Part shown: positions 7,563-16,995 of the stretch, in pieces | Layout: each line of letters opens with the position of its first letter | Position numbering within the stretch: the first letter of the stretch is position 1 | Assembly (NCBI GenBank): GCA_964483325.1 | Contig: CAZAAW010000006.1 | Span: 1-64,000, forward strand | Length of the DNA stretch: 64,000 nucleotides | Reading direction: 5' to 3' | Source: CAZAAW01 sp964483325 | GTDB lineage: Bacteria; Pseudomonadota; Alphaproteobacteria; Rhizobiales; Kaistiaceae | Notes under the pieces: model-generated | Database searches by the model: none | Seen by the model: only the letters and a program-made list of their open reading frames with translations | What the model was told of the DNA's origin: nothing | Made by a program: the position numbers and the translations under genes

Positions 7563-8414
7563 CTACTCCGCGTCGCCCTTGGCGCGCTGTTCGTCGATCT
7601 TCTGTTTCAGCACGTCGTAGCCGACGGCGCCGACGACCACCTCGTCGCCGATGATGAAGGTCGGCGTGCCGGTGAGGCCGAGCGATTCGGAGAGGGTGAG
7701 GGATTCCGTCAGCGTCTCGCCGACCGCCGGATCGGCCATTGCCATCTGCAGCTTCGCCGGATCGACGCCGACATCATGGGCGACCGCCAGGGCGCGCTCC
7801 TGGTTGGCCGGGGCGCGGCCGCCGAGGAGCTCTTCGTGGAAGGCGTTGTATTTTTCCGGGGCGATGAGATTGACCGCCGCGGCGACCTGCGCCGCCTCCA
7901 CCGAGCCCGGCCCGAGGACCGGGAATTCCTTCAGCACGATGCGCAGGCGCGGATCGCCGTCGATGAGCTGCTTGAGGTCGGCCAGCGAGCGCTTGCAGTA
8001 GGTGCAGTTGTAATCGAAGAACTCGACCAGCGTGACGTCGCCGTCGGGATTGCCGAGCACCACCTGGCGCGGCGAGTTGAAGATGAGGTCGTGATTGGCC
8101 TCCAGCGCCAGCGACTGGGCGGCGCTCTCCTGCTCGGTGCGGCGCCGCTCCAGCTCGTTGACGGCGTCGCGGATGACTTCCGGATTCTGGATCAGGTAGT
8201 CGCGGATGAAGCCCGGATTGGCCGCCAGGTAGTCCTTGATGATGGCGCCGATCTCGGCCTGCTGCTCCGGCGTGAAGCTGCGCGCCGCGGCCGGCGTCGC
8301 CTGCTGATTCGCCTGCGCCAGCACCAGCGGACGTTCGCCCGCCGAGACGAGGCCGACGGCCGTCAGCAGCATCGTGGCTGCCGCCGCGAAGACGGCAAGG
8401 GTGCGCAACTGCAT
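7563..8414 (-). CDS. DsbA-family periplasmic thiol:disulfide oxidoreductase
   Basis: A 283-residue exported protein. Residues 1-25 form a signal peptide with likely cleavage after VSA. Residues 48-100 form a charged helical region, as in ScsC/Com1-like proteins, where this region drives oligomerisation. The thioredoxin fold follows, with active site CTYC at 137-140 and a cis-proline loop in GTPTF (about 246). It probably oxidises or isomerises disulfides in periplasmic proteins. The ATG at 8414 starts the signal peptide. It ends close to the inverted-repeat element and begins 31 bases after the protease gene stop, so the two are probably cotranscribed. Confidence 0.88.
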   Translation of the reverse strand: MQLRTLAVFAAAATMLLTAVGLVSAGERPLVLAQANQQATPAAARSFTPEQQAEIGAIIKDYLAANPGFIRDYLIQNPEVIRDAVNELERRRTEQESAAQSLALEANHDLIFNSPRQVVLGNPDGDVTLVEFFDYNCTYCKRSLADLKQLIDGDPRLRIVLKEFPVLGPGSVEAAQVAAAVNLIAPEKYNAFHEELLGGRAPANQERALAVAHDVGVDPAKLQMAMADPAVGETLTESLTLSESLGLTGTPTFIIGDEVVVGAVGYDVLKQKIDEQRAKGDAE

Positions 8415-8445
8415 GTCCGGGATCTCCGCGAAAGGGGGTGCCGCC

Positions 8446-9825
8446 CTACCGGAGGGCGCGCGTGTCAGGCGGTTTATAGGACACGATGTCGTCGGCACGG
8501 AGCCAGGCCGGGCTGCCCCTCGTCAATTTTCCTTGAGCGCGGCTCGCCTGGATGCGGGCTTCCTTGATGTTGCCGTCGGCGAAAAGGCCCTGCGCGGTGG
8601 CCAGCTGCGCCAGCCCGACATCGCCGCGCTCGGCATAGGCGCGGCCGAGAATGCGGTAGCCGATGCCGACATTGGGGTCGGAGGCGAGGCCTATCGTCAG
8701 GTTCTTGATCGCCTCGTCGAGCAGCCCCTTGTTGCCGCTCTCGACCATCGCATGGCCGAGCATGATGCGCAGCAGCCCCGACGACGGGTCGAGCGACACG
8801 GCGCGCCGCAGCTCCGGGACGGCATCGCGCGCCCGGCCGTTCTCCAAGAGCGCCTGGCCTTTCAGCTCATGGAAGAACGGGTTCTTGCCGTCGGCGGCGA
8901 TCAGCTCGTCGATCAGCGGCAGGGCGCTGTCGAGCCGCCCGGCGCGATAGGCCGAGACGGCGCGGGCGTAGCGCGCCGCAAGGCTGTTGTCGCCGCGCGG
9001 ATAGCGCCGCGCCACCAGCTGCGGCGTTTCCGTGAAGCCGGAGAGCTTGGCGCGCATCAGGTCGTGGCGCGCCTGCAGCGCCGGCGAATCGGTCTGGCCC
9101 GCATAGCGGCTGCCTTCGACCAGCCTCTCGATCAGCTCCATGCGCTCGCGCGGCAGGGGGTGCGACTGGACATAGGGATCGACATCGCGAGCAAGGAACA
9201 GGTCCTTGTCGGCAAGGCGGGAGAAGACGCGCAGCATGCCGCGGCCGGACTGGTGCGTCGCTTCCAGGAAAGTGATCGCCGCCCGGTCGGCCGAGGTCTC
9301 CTGCGCCCGCGCATAGGACAGGAGGCTGCGCGCCCCGACCTCGCCGATCCCCGCCACGACGCCGCCGCCGGCCTGGCCAAGCCCTTCGACGCCGGCCGCC
9401 CCGCCGGCCACCACGGCGCCGAGGCCGAGCAGGCCGGCGATCAGCGTGGCGATCTGCGTTTGCTGGATCATCTCGCGCATGCGCCCGAGATGGCCGCCGG
9501 CGAGATGGCCGATCTCATGCGCCAGCACGCCGATGATCTCGTTCGGCGTCTCCGAATCGAGGAGGGCGCCGGTATTAATGAAGATGGTATGGCCGTCGGA
9601 GACGAAGGCGTTGAACTCGCGCGACGGGATGAGGAAGATCTCGACGCTGCCGGAGCGGATGCCGGCGGCCTTGAAGAGCGGCGCCGCGTAATCCTGCAGC
9701 AGCGCCTCGGTCTCGGCGTCGCGGACGATGCTGATGGTCCGGCCCTGCGCCATGACGACGGGTGCCGGCATCAGCAGCGCCGCCGCCAGCAGCAGCACCA
9801 GCCCGGCGCGCGCCTGCCGCCGCAT
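8446..9825 (-). CDS. BepA-like M48 family metalloprotease with TPR repeats
   Basis: A 459-residue periplasmic zinc protease. A signal peptide covers about residues 1-26. The zinc motif is HEIGH at 103-107, with the third ligand probably Glu176 in ETSAD. The C-terminal third (about 290-455) consists of tetratricopeptide-like helices with repeating A-x-G-R and L-x-P patterns. This is the architecture of BepA/YfgC, which controls outer-membrane protein assembly and LptD maturation. The neighbouring DsbA-family gene fits this, because BepA acts on disulfide-containing LptD intermediates. The ATG at 9825 was chosen for its signal peptide; upstream alternatives would add an implausible leader. Confidence 0.88.
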   Translation of the reverse strand: MRRQARAGLVLLLAAALLMPAPVVMAQGRTISIVRDAETEALLQDYAAPLFKAAGIRSGSVEIFLIPSREFNAFVSDGHTIFINTGALLDSETPNEIIGVLAHEIGHLAGGHLGRMREMIQQTQIATLIAGLLGLGAVVAGGAAGVEGLGQAGGGVVAGIGEVGARSLLSYARAQETSADRAAITFLEATHQSGRGMLRVFSRLADKDLFLARDVDPYVQSHPLPRERMELIERLVEGSRYAGQTDSPALQARHDLMRAKLSGFTETPQLVARRYPRGDNSLAARYARAVSAYRAGRLDSALPLIDELIAADGKNPFFHELKGQALLENGRARDAVPELRRAVSLDPSSGLLRIMLGHAMVESGNKGLLDEAIKNLTIGLASDPNVGIGYRILGRAYAERGDVGLAQLATAQGLFADGNIKEARIQASRAQGKLTRGSPAWLRADDIVSYKPPDTRALR

Positions 9826-9994
9826 GGCTTCCAAAGGCCGGCGCCGGCTGCTACCCACGACGCGCCGCTGGCTCGTTGTGCCGTTCACGGTCCGTCCTCC
9901 CAGTCCAATCGGATCGCCGTTGCGATGCTGCCGAATTGGGGCGGCAGCGAGACGCGATATCCGGCATGGTAGCCGCAAGGCGCAGGAGGGTGAA

Positions 9995-11194
9995 ATGCCG
10001 TCCGGGACAAGGGGAGCCATGACAAGGGCAGCCATGACAAGAGGAGCTTCCCGCCGCAGCGCGGTGGAGCCGTTCGTGGCGATGGACGTCATGCGCGCCG
10101 CGCTCGACCAGGAAGCCGCCGGCGCCTCGGTCATCCACATGGAGGTCGGCCAGCCCAATGCGCCGGCGCCGCAGGCGGTGCTGGAGGCGGCGCGGCGGGC
10201 GCTGGTCGAGGGGCGCATCGGCTATACCGAGGCGCTGGGCCTGCGCGAGCTGCGCGCCCGCATCGCCGCCTATTACCGCGACGAGCACGGCCTGTCGGTC
10301 GACCCGGCGCAGGTGGCGATCACCACCGGCTCGTCGGCGGCCTTCAATCTCGCCTTCCTGGCCGCCTTCGATCCCGGCGACCGCATCGCGCTGGCAGCGC
10401 CCGGCTATCCCGCCTATCGCAACATCCTGCGCGCCCTCGGCCTGCAGCCGGTGGAGATCCCGGTCACCGCCGGCACGCGCTATGCGCTGACGCCGGACCT
10501 TCTCGCCGCCGCCCATGCCGAAGCGCCGCTCGCCGGTGTCCTGGTGGCGAGCCCGGCCAATCCGAGCGGCACGATGATGACGCCGGAGGCCCTCGGCGCC
10601 CTGGTCGGGGCGGCGGAAGAGCTCGGCATCCGCTTCATCTCCGACGAAATCTACCACCGGCTGGTCTATGAAGGCGTCGCCGAGACGGCGCTGCGCTTCT
10701 CGCCGCAGGCGATCGTCATCAACTCCTTCTCCAAATATTACTGCATGACCGGCTGGCGCATCGGCTGGATGGTCCTGCCGTCCGGGCTTGTGCGCCCGTT
10801 CGAGCGGCTGGCGCAGAACCTCTATATCTGCCCGCCCGACATCTCGCAGCGCGCCGCCATCGCCGCCTTCGACGCAGGCGCCGATCTCGACCGCATCCGC
10901 GACGGCTATGCCGAGAACCGGCGCATCCTGCTGGACCGGATGCCAGCGCTCGGCTTCGACGAGATCTATCCCGTCGACGGCGCCTTCTACGTCTATGCGT
11001 CGGTGCGCCGCTTCACCAATGATTCGGTCGCCTTCACGCAGCGCATGCTGGCCGAGGCGGGCGTCGCGGCGACCCCCGGCACCGATTTCGACCAGGGGCG
11101 CGGCAGTGGCTTCCTGCGCTTTTCCTTCGCCGGCTCGACGCCGGACATGCGGGAGGCCATGAAGCGGCTGTCGGCATGGCTCGCCCGCCGCTAG
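9995..11194 (+). CDS. Pyridoxal-phosphate-dependent aminotransferase (class I/II)
   Basis: A 399-residue fold-type I aminotransferase. SFSKYYCMTGWRIGW places the PLP Schiff-base lysine at about residue 247. VASPANPSGT and the GYPAYRNI segment are family-typical, and SFAGSTPDM carries the C-terminal substrate-binding region. It transfers an amino group between an amino acid and a 2-oxo acid; the substrate (aspartate, alanine or aromatic) cannot be told. The ATG at 9995 has AGGAGGG seven bases ahead, which decides the start. It is divergent from the protease gene and sits 82 bases before pgi. Confidence 0.87.
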   Translation: MPSGTRGAMTRAAMTRGASRRSAVEPFVAMDVMRAALDQEAAGASVIHMEVGQPNAPAPQAVLEAARRALVEGRIGYTEALGLRELRARIAAYYRDEHGLSVDPAQVAITTGSSAAFNLAFLAAFDPGDRIALAAPGYPAYRNILRALGLQPVEIPVTAGTRYALTPDLLAAAHAEAPLAGVLVASPANPSGTMMTPEALGALVGAAEELGIRFISDEIYHRLVYEGVAETALRFSPQAIVINSFSKYYCMTGWRIGWMVLPSGLVRPFERLAQNLYICPPDISQRAAIAAFDAGADLDRIRDGYAENRRILLDRMPALGFDEIYPVDGAFYVYASVRRFTNDSVAFTQRMLAEAGVAATPGTDFDQGRGSGFLRFSFAGSTPDMREAMKRLSAWLARR

Positions 11195-11276
11195 GAACGT
11201 CACGACGGTGCGGTAAGGGCTTCCGCCCGGCGCGCGAAGCACGGTATTGTCATCCGCCCGCCAGATACTGCGCCTG

Positions 11277-12920
11277 ATGACCTCCGCTCTGACCGACGCA
11301 CTGCCCGACCTTCTCAGCCATCGCGACCGCCTCGCCGGGCGCAGCATGCGGCAGATGTTCGCCGACGATCCGCGCCGCTTCCGCCGCTTTTCGGCGACGC
11401 TCGACGACATGGTCTTCGACTATTCCAAGGTGCGGCTCGACGAGCCGGCACGCGACGCGCTGCTGGCGCTTGCCGAGAGCGCCGGCGTCGCGGCCCGGCG
11501 CGACGCCATGTTCGCCGGCGAGGCCATCAACAGCACCGAGGAGAGGGCGGTCCTGCATGTGGCGCTGCGCGCCGAGGCGGACGAGATGTTCGCCGTCGAC
11601 GGCGTCAATGTCGTGCCGGCGGTCCAGGACGTGCTGGGGCGCATGCTCGACTTCGCCGAGGGCGTCCGCTCCGGGGCGATCGCCGGCTCGGGCGGCCCCT
11701 TCACCGACGTGGTGAATATCGGCATCGGCGGCTCCGATCTCGGCCCCGCCATGGTGACGCGGGCGCTCAGGCCCTATCACGACGGCCCGCGCGTGCATTT
11801 CGTGTCGAATGTCGACGGCGCCCATATCCACGACACGCTGGCCGGGCTCGATCCGCGCACGACGCTGTTCCTCGTCGCCTCCAAGACCTTCACGACGGTC
11901 GAGACGATGACCAATGCCGCCACGGCGCGGCGCTGGATCGTCTCCGCCCTCGGCGAGGGCGCCGTCGCGGCGCATTTTGCTGCCATGTCGACGGCGCTCG
12001 ACAAGGTCGGCGCCTTCGGCATCAGCGCCGACCGCACCTTCGGCTTCTGGGACTGGGTCGGCGGCCGCTATTCGGTCTGGTCGGCGATCGGCCTGCCGGT
12101 CGCCATCGCCATCGGCCGGCGCGCCTTCGGCAGCTTCCTCGCCGGCGGGCGGGCGATGGACGTGCATTTCCGCAGCGCCCCGGCGGCGGCCAACCTGCCG
12201 CTGCTCGCCGCCCTCATCGGCATCTGGCACCGCAATGTCTGGGGCTTCCCGGCCAACGCCATCCTGCCCTACGACCAGCGCCTGGAGCGCTTTCCCGCCT
12301 ATCTCCAGCAGCTCGACATGGAGAGCAACGGCAAGAGCGTGACGCTTGCCGGCGCGCCGGTGCCGGCGAAGACCGGAGCGCTGGTCTGGGGCGAGCCGGG
12401 GACCAACGGCCAGCACGCCTTCTACCAGTTCCTGCATCAGGGGCCGGATGTCGTCCCCTGCGATTTCCTCCTCGCCGCGACGCCGCATGAGATGCTGGCC
12501 GAGCATCATGACCTGCTGATCGCCAATTGCCTGGCGCAGAGCGAGGCGCTGATGCGCGGCAAGACCCTGGACGAGGCGCGCGCCGAGCTGCGCGCCCAGG
12601 GCCTGGCGCCGGAGGCGGTCGAGGCGCTCGCCCCGCACAAGGTGTTCCCCGGCGACCGCCCGTCGGTGACGCTGCTCTACCGGCGCCTCGATCCTTTCAC
12701 GCTGGGCCGGCTCATTGCCTTCTACGAGCACAAGGTCTTCGTGGAAGGCGTCATCTGGGGCATCAATTCCTTCGATCAATGGGGTGTCGAGCTGGGCAAG
12801 CAGCTGGCGACCGAGCTTCTCGGCATGGTGAGGGCTGGCGCCGCCGCCGGGCGCGACGCCTCCACCGCCGGGCTCATCGAGAATATCGCCGCGCTGCGCA
12901 GCGAGGCCGACACGCCCTAG
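11277..12920 (+). CDS. pgi: Glucose-6-phosphate isomerase
   Basis: A 547-residue cytoplasmic enzyme interconverting glucose 6-phosphate and fructose 6-phosphate. Signatures are IGIGGSDLGPAMV, FLVASKTFTTVETM, SNGKS, the second PGI signature around FDQWGVELGKQLA, and the catalytic region GEPGTNGQHAFYQFLHQG. Length agrees with the large bacterial form. The ATG at 11277 starts MTSALTDALPDLL; an in-frame TTG ten codons earlier is less likely. It is followed after about 95 bases by the DMT transporter gene. Confidence 0.96.
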   Translation: MTSALTDALPDLLSHRDRLAGRSMRQMFADDPRRFRRFSATLDDMVFDYSKVRLDEPARDALLALAESAGVAARRDAMFAGEAINSTEERAVLHVALRAEADEMFAVDGVNVVPAVQDVLGRMLDFAEGVRSGAIAGSGGPFTDVVNIGIGGSDLGPAMVTRALRPYHDGPRVHFVSNVDGAHIHDTLAGLDPRTTLFLVASKTFTTVETMTNAATARRWIVSALGEGAVAAHFAAMSTALDKVGAFGISADRTFGFWDWVGGRYSVWSAIGLPVAIAIGRRAFGSFLAGGRAMDVHFRSAPAAANLPLLAALIGIWHRNVWGFPANAILPYDQRLERFPAYLQQLDMESNGKSVTLAGAPVPAKTGALVWGEPGTNGQHAFYQFLHQGPDVVPCDFLLAATPHEMLAEHHDLLIANCLAQSEALMRGKTLDEARAELRAQGLAPEAVEALAPHKVFPGDRPSVTLLYRRLDPFTLGRLIAFYEHKVFVEGVIWGINSFDQWGVELGKQLATELLGMVRAGAAAGRDASTAGLIENIAALRSEADTP

Positions 12921-13015
12921 ACCCCGACCGGCGGCCGCCCGGCCGCCGTACTCCTGCCTTCCGCTGCCGCTTCCTCCCGAGCGGCAGCTGCCGTCCCGAG
13001 CCTCGGAGAGGCGCC

Positions 13016-13951
13016 GTGAATCCCCTCGCCGGCGTGGCGCTGAAAGTCCTGTCCACCATTGCCTTCACCGGCATGGCGACGATGGTGAAGCTCGTCTCCG
13101 ACGTCTATCCCGTCGGCCAGATCACCTTCTGCCGCAGCCTGTTCGCGCTCATCCCGGTCTTCGCCTGGGTCGCCTGGCGGCGCCAGTTCGCCACCGTCTT
13201 CCGCACCGACGACCGGCTCGGCCATTTCGGCCGCAGCCTCATCGGCATCACCGCCATGACGATGGGCTTCCTCGCCCTGTCGATGCTGCCGCTCGCCGAT
13301 GCCACGGCGATCGGCTACGCCTCGCCGCTGCTGACGGTCGTCCTGGCGGCGATCCTGCTCGGCGAACGGGTGCGCATCTATCGCTGGACGGCGGTGGCGG
13401 TCGGCTTCGCCGGCGTGCTGCTGATCATCTTCGACTATGCCGCGGCGGCCGGCAGCGGCGCAGCCCAGCCGGAGCGCAGCCTGCACGGCGTCGCGCTGCA
13501 GCTCGGCGCCGCCTTCTTCGGCGCCCTTGCCGGCATCCAGATCCGCCGCCTGTCGCGCACCGAGAGCGCCCCGACGATCGTCCTCTATTTCACGCTCTTC
13601 TGCACCCTGGCGGCGCTCGTCACGGTGCCCTTCGGCTGGGCCGTGCCCAGCCCCCGCGACGCGGTGATCCTTGTCGTCATGGGCCTCTTCGGCGGGCTCG
13701 GCCAGGTGCTGATGACGCAGAGCTTCCGCTATGCCGAAGCTTCCGTCCTGGCGCCGTTCGACTACCTGTCGATGATCTGGGCGCTGGCCGTCAGCATCGC
13801 CGTCTTCGATTCGCTGCCGACGCCGCTGATGCTCGCCGGCACCGCCATCGTCGTCGCCTCCGGGCTGTTCGTCGTCTACCGCGAGCGCCAGCTCGGCCTC
13901 CTGCGCCAGCGCGCCCGTCAGGTGCAGCCACCACCGCCGCCGCTTACCTGA
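13016..13951 (+). CDS. DMT/EamA family inner-membrane transporter
   Basis: A 311-residue integral membrane protein with about ten hydrophobic helices in two EamA halves (about 5-140 and 160-295). GQITFCRSLFALIPVF and the matching APFDYLSMIWALAVSIAV mark equivalent positions of the halves. The closest recognisable subgroup is the DMT carriers that include S-adenosylmethionine and carboxylate/amine exporters, but the substrate is not determined. The start is GTG at 13016 behind GGAGAGG; an open frame extending further left overlaps pgi and is a shadow. A TPP riboswitch begins 50 bases after the stop. Confidence 0.85.
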   Translation: MNPLAGVALKVLSTIAFTGMATMVKLVSDVYPVGQITFCRSLFALIPVFAWVAWRRQFATVFRTDDRLGHFGRSLIGITAMTMGFLALSMLPLADATAIGYASPLLTVVLAAILLGERVRIYRWTAVAVGFAGVLLIIFDYAAAAGSGAAQPERSLHGVALQLGAAFFGALAGIQIRRLSRTESAPTIVLYFTLFCTLAALVTVPFGWAVPSPRDAVILVVMGLFGGLGQVLMTQSFRYAEASVLAPFDYLSMIWALAVSIAVFDSLPTPLMLAGTAIVVASGLFVVYRERQLGLLRQRARQVQPPPPPLT

Positions 13952-14001
13952 TCGCAGGCGCTTGCCTTGCAGCCGCGCTGTCCCTAAGAAGTCGGGCATC
14001 A

Positions 14002-14087
14002 CTGTCTCAGGGGGTGCCGCAGAACGGCTGAGAGGCGATAGCCAACCCCATGAACCTGAACCGGATCATGCCGGCGGAGGGATTGGG
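14002..14087 (+). promoter_or_regulatory. TPP riboswitch (THI element) controlling thiE-thiD
   Basis: All conserved blocks are visible in order: CAGGGGGTGCC, GGCTGAGA, ACCCCATGAACCTGA, then CCGGATCATGCCGGCG and GAGGGA. This is the thiamin pyrophosphate aptamer. The 3' block GGAGGGA (about 14076-14082) lies ten bases before the thiE ATG at 14093. It therefore appears to serve also as the Shine-Dalgarno sequence, so TPP binding would hide the ribosome site directly. Confidence 0.95.
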
Positions 14088-14092
14088 ATCGC

Positions 14093-14761
14093 ATGGCACC
14101 TTCAGTCGACCTCAGGCTTTACGGCATCCTCGACCCGGAGCGCAGCCGCGGCCGCGATCTGGCGGCGCTCGCTGCGGCCGCCGTCGCCGGCGGCGCGACG
14201 ATCCTCCAGTATCGCGACAAGCACGGCACCACCCGCGCCATGGTGGACAGGGCGGCCGCCATCCTTGCGGCGATCGCCGGCTCGGGCGTCCCGCTGCTGG
14301 TCAATGACCGCATCGACGTGGCGCTGGCGGCGGGGGCGGACGGCATCCATGTCGGCCGCGACGACATGCGCCCGGAGCTGGCGCGCCGCCTGCTCGGCGC
14401 CGATGCCGTGATCGGCCTCACCATCAAGAGCTCCGACGACGTTGCCGGCATCCCGCCGGGCATTGCCGACTATCTGTGCATCGGCGGCGTCTTCGACACC
14501 GCCAGCAAGGACAATCCCGCCGGCCCGATCGGGCTGGAGGGGCTGCGCCGCCTCGTCGCCGAGGCGCGCGCCCGGGCACCCGGCCTGCCGGTCGGCGCCA
14601 TCGCCGGCATCGACGCCGCCAATGCCGGCGACGTGCTGGCCGCCGGCGTCGACGGCGTCGCCATCATCTCGGCGCTGTTCATGGCCGACGATGTCGCCGC
14701 GGCGGCGCGCCACCTGCGCCGCATCGTCGACGAAGCGCTCGCCCGGGAAGGCGTGCGATGA
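14093..14761 (+). CDS. thiE: Thiamine-phosphate synthase
   Basis: A 222-residue TIM-barrel enzyme joining HMP-pyrophosphate to thiazole phosphate. The family motifs are intact: LQYRDKHGT (equivalent of the QxRxK diphosphate site), LLVNDRIDVALAAGADGIHVGRDD, the YLCIGGVFDTASKDN loop, and AGIDAANAGDVLAAGVDGVA for the phosphate. The start ATG is set by the riboswitch-embedded ribosome site. The stop overlaps the thiD start (ATGA). This copy, unlike the paralogue at 38347, keeps all expected catalytic motifs. Confidence 0.93.
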   Translation: MAPSVDLRLYGILDPERSRGRDLAALAAAAVAGGATILQYRDKHGTTRAMVDRAAAILAAIAGSGVPLLVNDRIDVALAAGADGIHVGRDDMRPELARRLLGADAVIGLTIKSSDDVAGIPPGIADYLCIGGVFDTASKDNPAGPIGLEGLRRLVAEARARAPGLPVGAIAGIDAANAGDVLAAGVDGVAIISALFMADDVAAAARHLRRIVDEALAREGVR

Positions 14762-15561
14762 CCGCCATCGCCGTCACCGTCGCCGGCTCCGATTCCGGGG
14801 GCGGCGCCGGCATCCAGGCCGATCTCAAGACCTTCTCGGCGCTCGGCGTCTACGGCGCCAGCGTGCTGACGGCGCTGACGGCGCAGAACACGCTCGGCGT
14901 CAGCGCCATCCATGACGTGCCGGCCGATTTCGTCCGGGCCCAGATCGACGCCGTGTTCTCCGACCTGGCGGTCGATGCGGTGAAGATCGGCATGGTCTCG
15001 CAGCCCGACGTCATCCGCGCCATCGCCGCCTGCCTCGAGGCTCACGGCCAGCGCACCATCGTGCTCGATCCGGTGATGGTGGCGACCAGCGGCGACCCGC
15101 TGCTGAAGGACGCCGCCGTCGATGTCCTGATCGCCGAGCTGGTGCCGCGCGCCATGGTGATCACGCCCAACCTCCTCGAAGCCGCCTATCTGCTGCGCAG
15201 CGAGGTGGCGGCGGACGAGGACGCCATGCAGCGCCAGGCCGAGGCGCTGATGGCCCTCGGCGCCCAGGCGGTGCTGCTGAAGGGCGGCCACGGCAACGGG
15301 GCGCAGAGCTCCGACCTGCTGCTGACCCAGGACGGCCCGATCTGGCTGTCGGCGGCCCGCATCGAGACGGCGAACACCCACGGCACCGGATGCACGCTGT
15401 CCTCGGCGATCGCCGCCGGCCTTGCCCGCGGCATGGATCTCGTGGCGGCGGCGCGCGCCGGCAAAGCCTATGTCACCGCCGCCATCGCCGCCGCCGACAG
15501 CCTGTCGATCGGCCGCGGCCACGGACCGGTGCACCATTTTCACGCGCAGTGGGATCGGTAG
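14758..15561 (+). CDS. thiD: Hydroxymethylpyrimidine/phosphomethylpyrimidine kinase
   Basis: A 267-residue ribokinase-fold kinase that phosphorylates HMP and HMP-P on the way to thiamin. VAGSDSGGGAGIQADLKTF at the N-terminus and the anion-hole/catalytic segment NTHGTGCTLSSAIAA near residue 210 are diagnostic. DPVMVATSG is also conserved. The ATG at 14758 overlaps the thiE stop by four bases, so the genes are translationally coupled and share the TPP riboswitch. Confidence 0.95.
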   Translation: MTAIAVTVAGSDSGGGAGIQADLKTFSALGVYGASVLTALTAQNTLGVSAIHDVPADFVRAQIDAVFSDLAVDAVKIGMVSQPDVIRAIAACLEAHGQRTIVLDPVMVATSGDPLLKDAAVDVLIAELVPRAMVITPNLLEAAYLLRSEVAADEDAMQRQAEALMALGAQAVLLKGGHGNGAQSSDLLLTQDGPIWLSAARIETANTHGTGCTLSSAIAAGLARGMDLVAAARAGKAYVTAAIAAADSLSIGRGHGPVHHFHAQWDR

Positions 15562-15698
15562 ACGGCACTTTTTACGGGTATTTGCGTCAAATCCCGCGTA
15601 AATCGTTCCGCATACACTTACGCCTGATCGGTAGGTTCCGGCCGTGATCAGCCCCCTTCGGGAGTTTCAGTCGTGCTGCAACGACCAGCCTCGCCGCA

Positions 15699-16880
15699 TT
15701 GGTGTCGCCGGCCGTGACGCTTGACGGCGCGACACTGGCGCTGGTGCTGATCTGCGCCCTGACGGTGGCATTGGGGCTTCTCAGCTTCGCCTGGCTGAGG
15801 ATGCGGCCGGCGCCGGCCCTCGGCGTGCTCTGCTGCGCCTATGTCCTGTGGATCGTCGGCGTCAGCCTGTTCGTCGAGCGCGACAGGCTGGCGCCGTTCC
15901 TGACCATCGATCTCGCCAATGTGGCGGTCATCCTCGGCTTCGCCCTGCTCTGGGCCAGCCTGCGCATCTTCGCTGGCCGCAGCGTCTCCGCGGCGCCGGT
16001 GATCGGCGGCGCCGTCTTGTGGCTGGTGGCCTGCCGGATTCCCGATTTCTACGGCTCGACGGAAGCGCGCGTCATTCTCGCCTCGGCGCTGATCGCCGGC
16101 TATTCGATCGCCGGCGCCTGCGAAGCCTGGCGCAGCGGCGATCAGCTGATCTGGCGCGGCGTTGCCACGGCGATCCTGGCGCTGCAGGGCGCCATCCTGA
16201 CGCTGCGCATTCCGGCGGCGCTGCTCTTCGGCGACTCGGCGCCGCAGCAATACTGGATTGCCGCGCTCGGGCTGTGGTGGATCCTGACCTCCTTCGCCGC
16301 CGCCTTCCTCCTGCTGGCGATGGTGCGCGAACGCGCCGAGGCCCAGCATCGGTTCGACGCCACGATCGATCCGCTGACTGGCATCGCCAATCGCCGGGCC
16401 TTCTTCGACAGCGCCGAAGCCGCCGTGAAGGCGTCGCTGCGCCGCGGTCGCCCCCTGTCGGCCCTGCTGCTCGATCTCGATGGCTTCAAGGGCATCAATG
16501 ACACGTTCGGCCATCCGGCCGGCGATGCGATCCTGCAGACATTCTGCGCCGTGACCGCCGCCAATCTGCGCAGCACGGCGATCTTCGGCCGGCTCGGCGG
16601 CGAGGAATTCGGCATCGTCCTGCCCGACACCGATGCCGTGGCGGCACGCGCCGTGGCGGAGCGCGTCGTGCATGCCGTCGCCGAGGCGAGAACCGAAATC
16701 GACGGGCGCGCCGTCTCCACCACGGTCAGCATCGGCGTTGCCGGCCTGAAACCCGACGATGTCAGCTTCTCGGACCTTCTCAGCCGCGCCGACAAGGCCC
16801 TCTACCGGGCCAAGGAACTCGGCCGCAACCAGGCGGCGGGGCCGCTCGCCGCGCGGCCGGACAGGTTTGCCGCCGCGTAA
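15699..16880 (+). CDS. Membrane-bound diguanylate cyclase (GGDEF)
   Basis: A protein of about 393 residues with six to seven hydrophobic helices (about 8-215) and a C-terminal GGDEF domain (about 225-385). The active-site loop reads RLGGEEFGIVL, and DPLTGIANRRAFF and LLLDLDGFKGINDTFGH are the usual preceding motifs. It should make cyclic di-GMP. A canonical RxxD inhibitory site five residues ahead of GGEEF is not obvious. No ATG start exists; TTG 15699, GTG 15702 and GTG 15714 are candidates without a clear ribosome site, so the N-terminus is uncertain by a few residues. Confidence 0.88.
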   Translation: MVSPAVTLDGATLALVLICALTVALGLLSFAWLRMRPAPALGVLCCAYVLWIVGVSLFVERDRLAPFLTIDLANVAVILGFALLWASLRIFAGRSVSAAPVIGGAVLWLVACRIPDFYGSTEARVILASALIAGYSIAGACEAWRSGDQLIWRGVATAILALQGAILTLRIPAALLFGDSAPQQYWIAALGLWWILTSFAAAFLLLAMVRERAEAQHRFDATIDPLTGIANRRAFFDSAEAAVKASLRRGRPLSALLLDLDGFKGINDTFGHPAGDAILQTFCAVTAANLRSTAIFGRLGGEEFGIVLPDTDAVAARAVAERVVHAVAEARTEIDGRAVSTTVSIGVAGLKPDDVSFSDLLSRADKALYRAKELGRNQAAGPLAARPDRFAAA

Positions 16881-16995
16881 CGGCTTGCCTTTGCCGCTGC
16901 GGCAACTGTAGATCGCCGCCCGGCCGGGCTGCGCTCCCGACCTCTCCCATTGGGAGAGGCAAGCGGCGGCGCCGGGGCAGCTTACCTCTCTCCCG

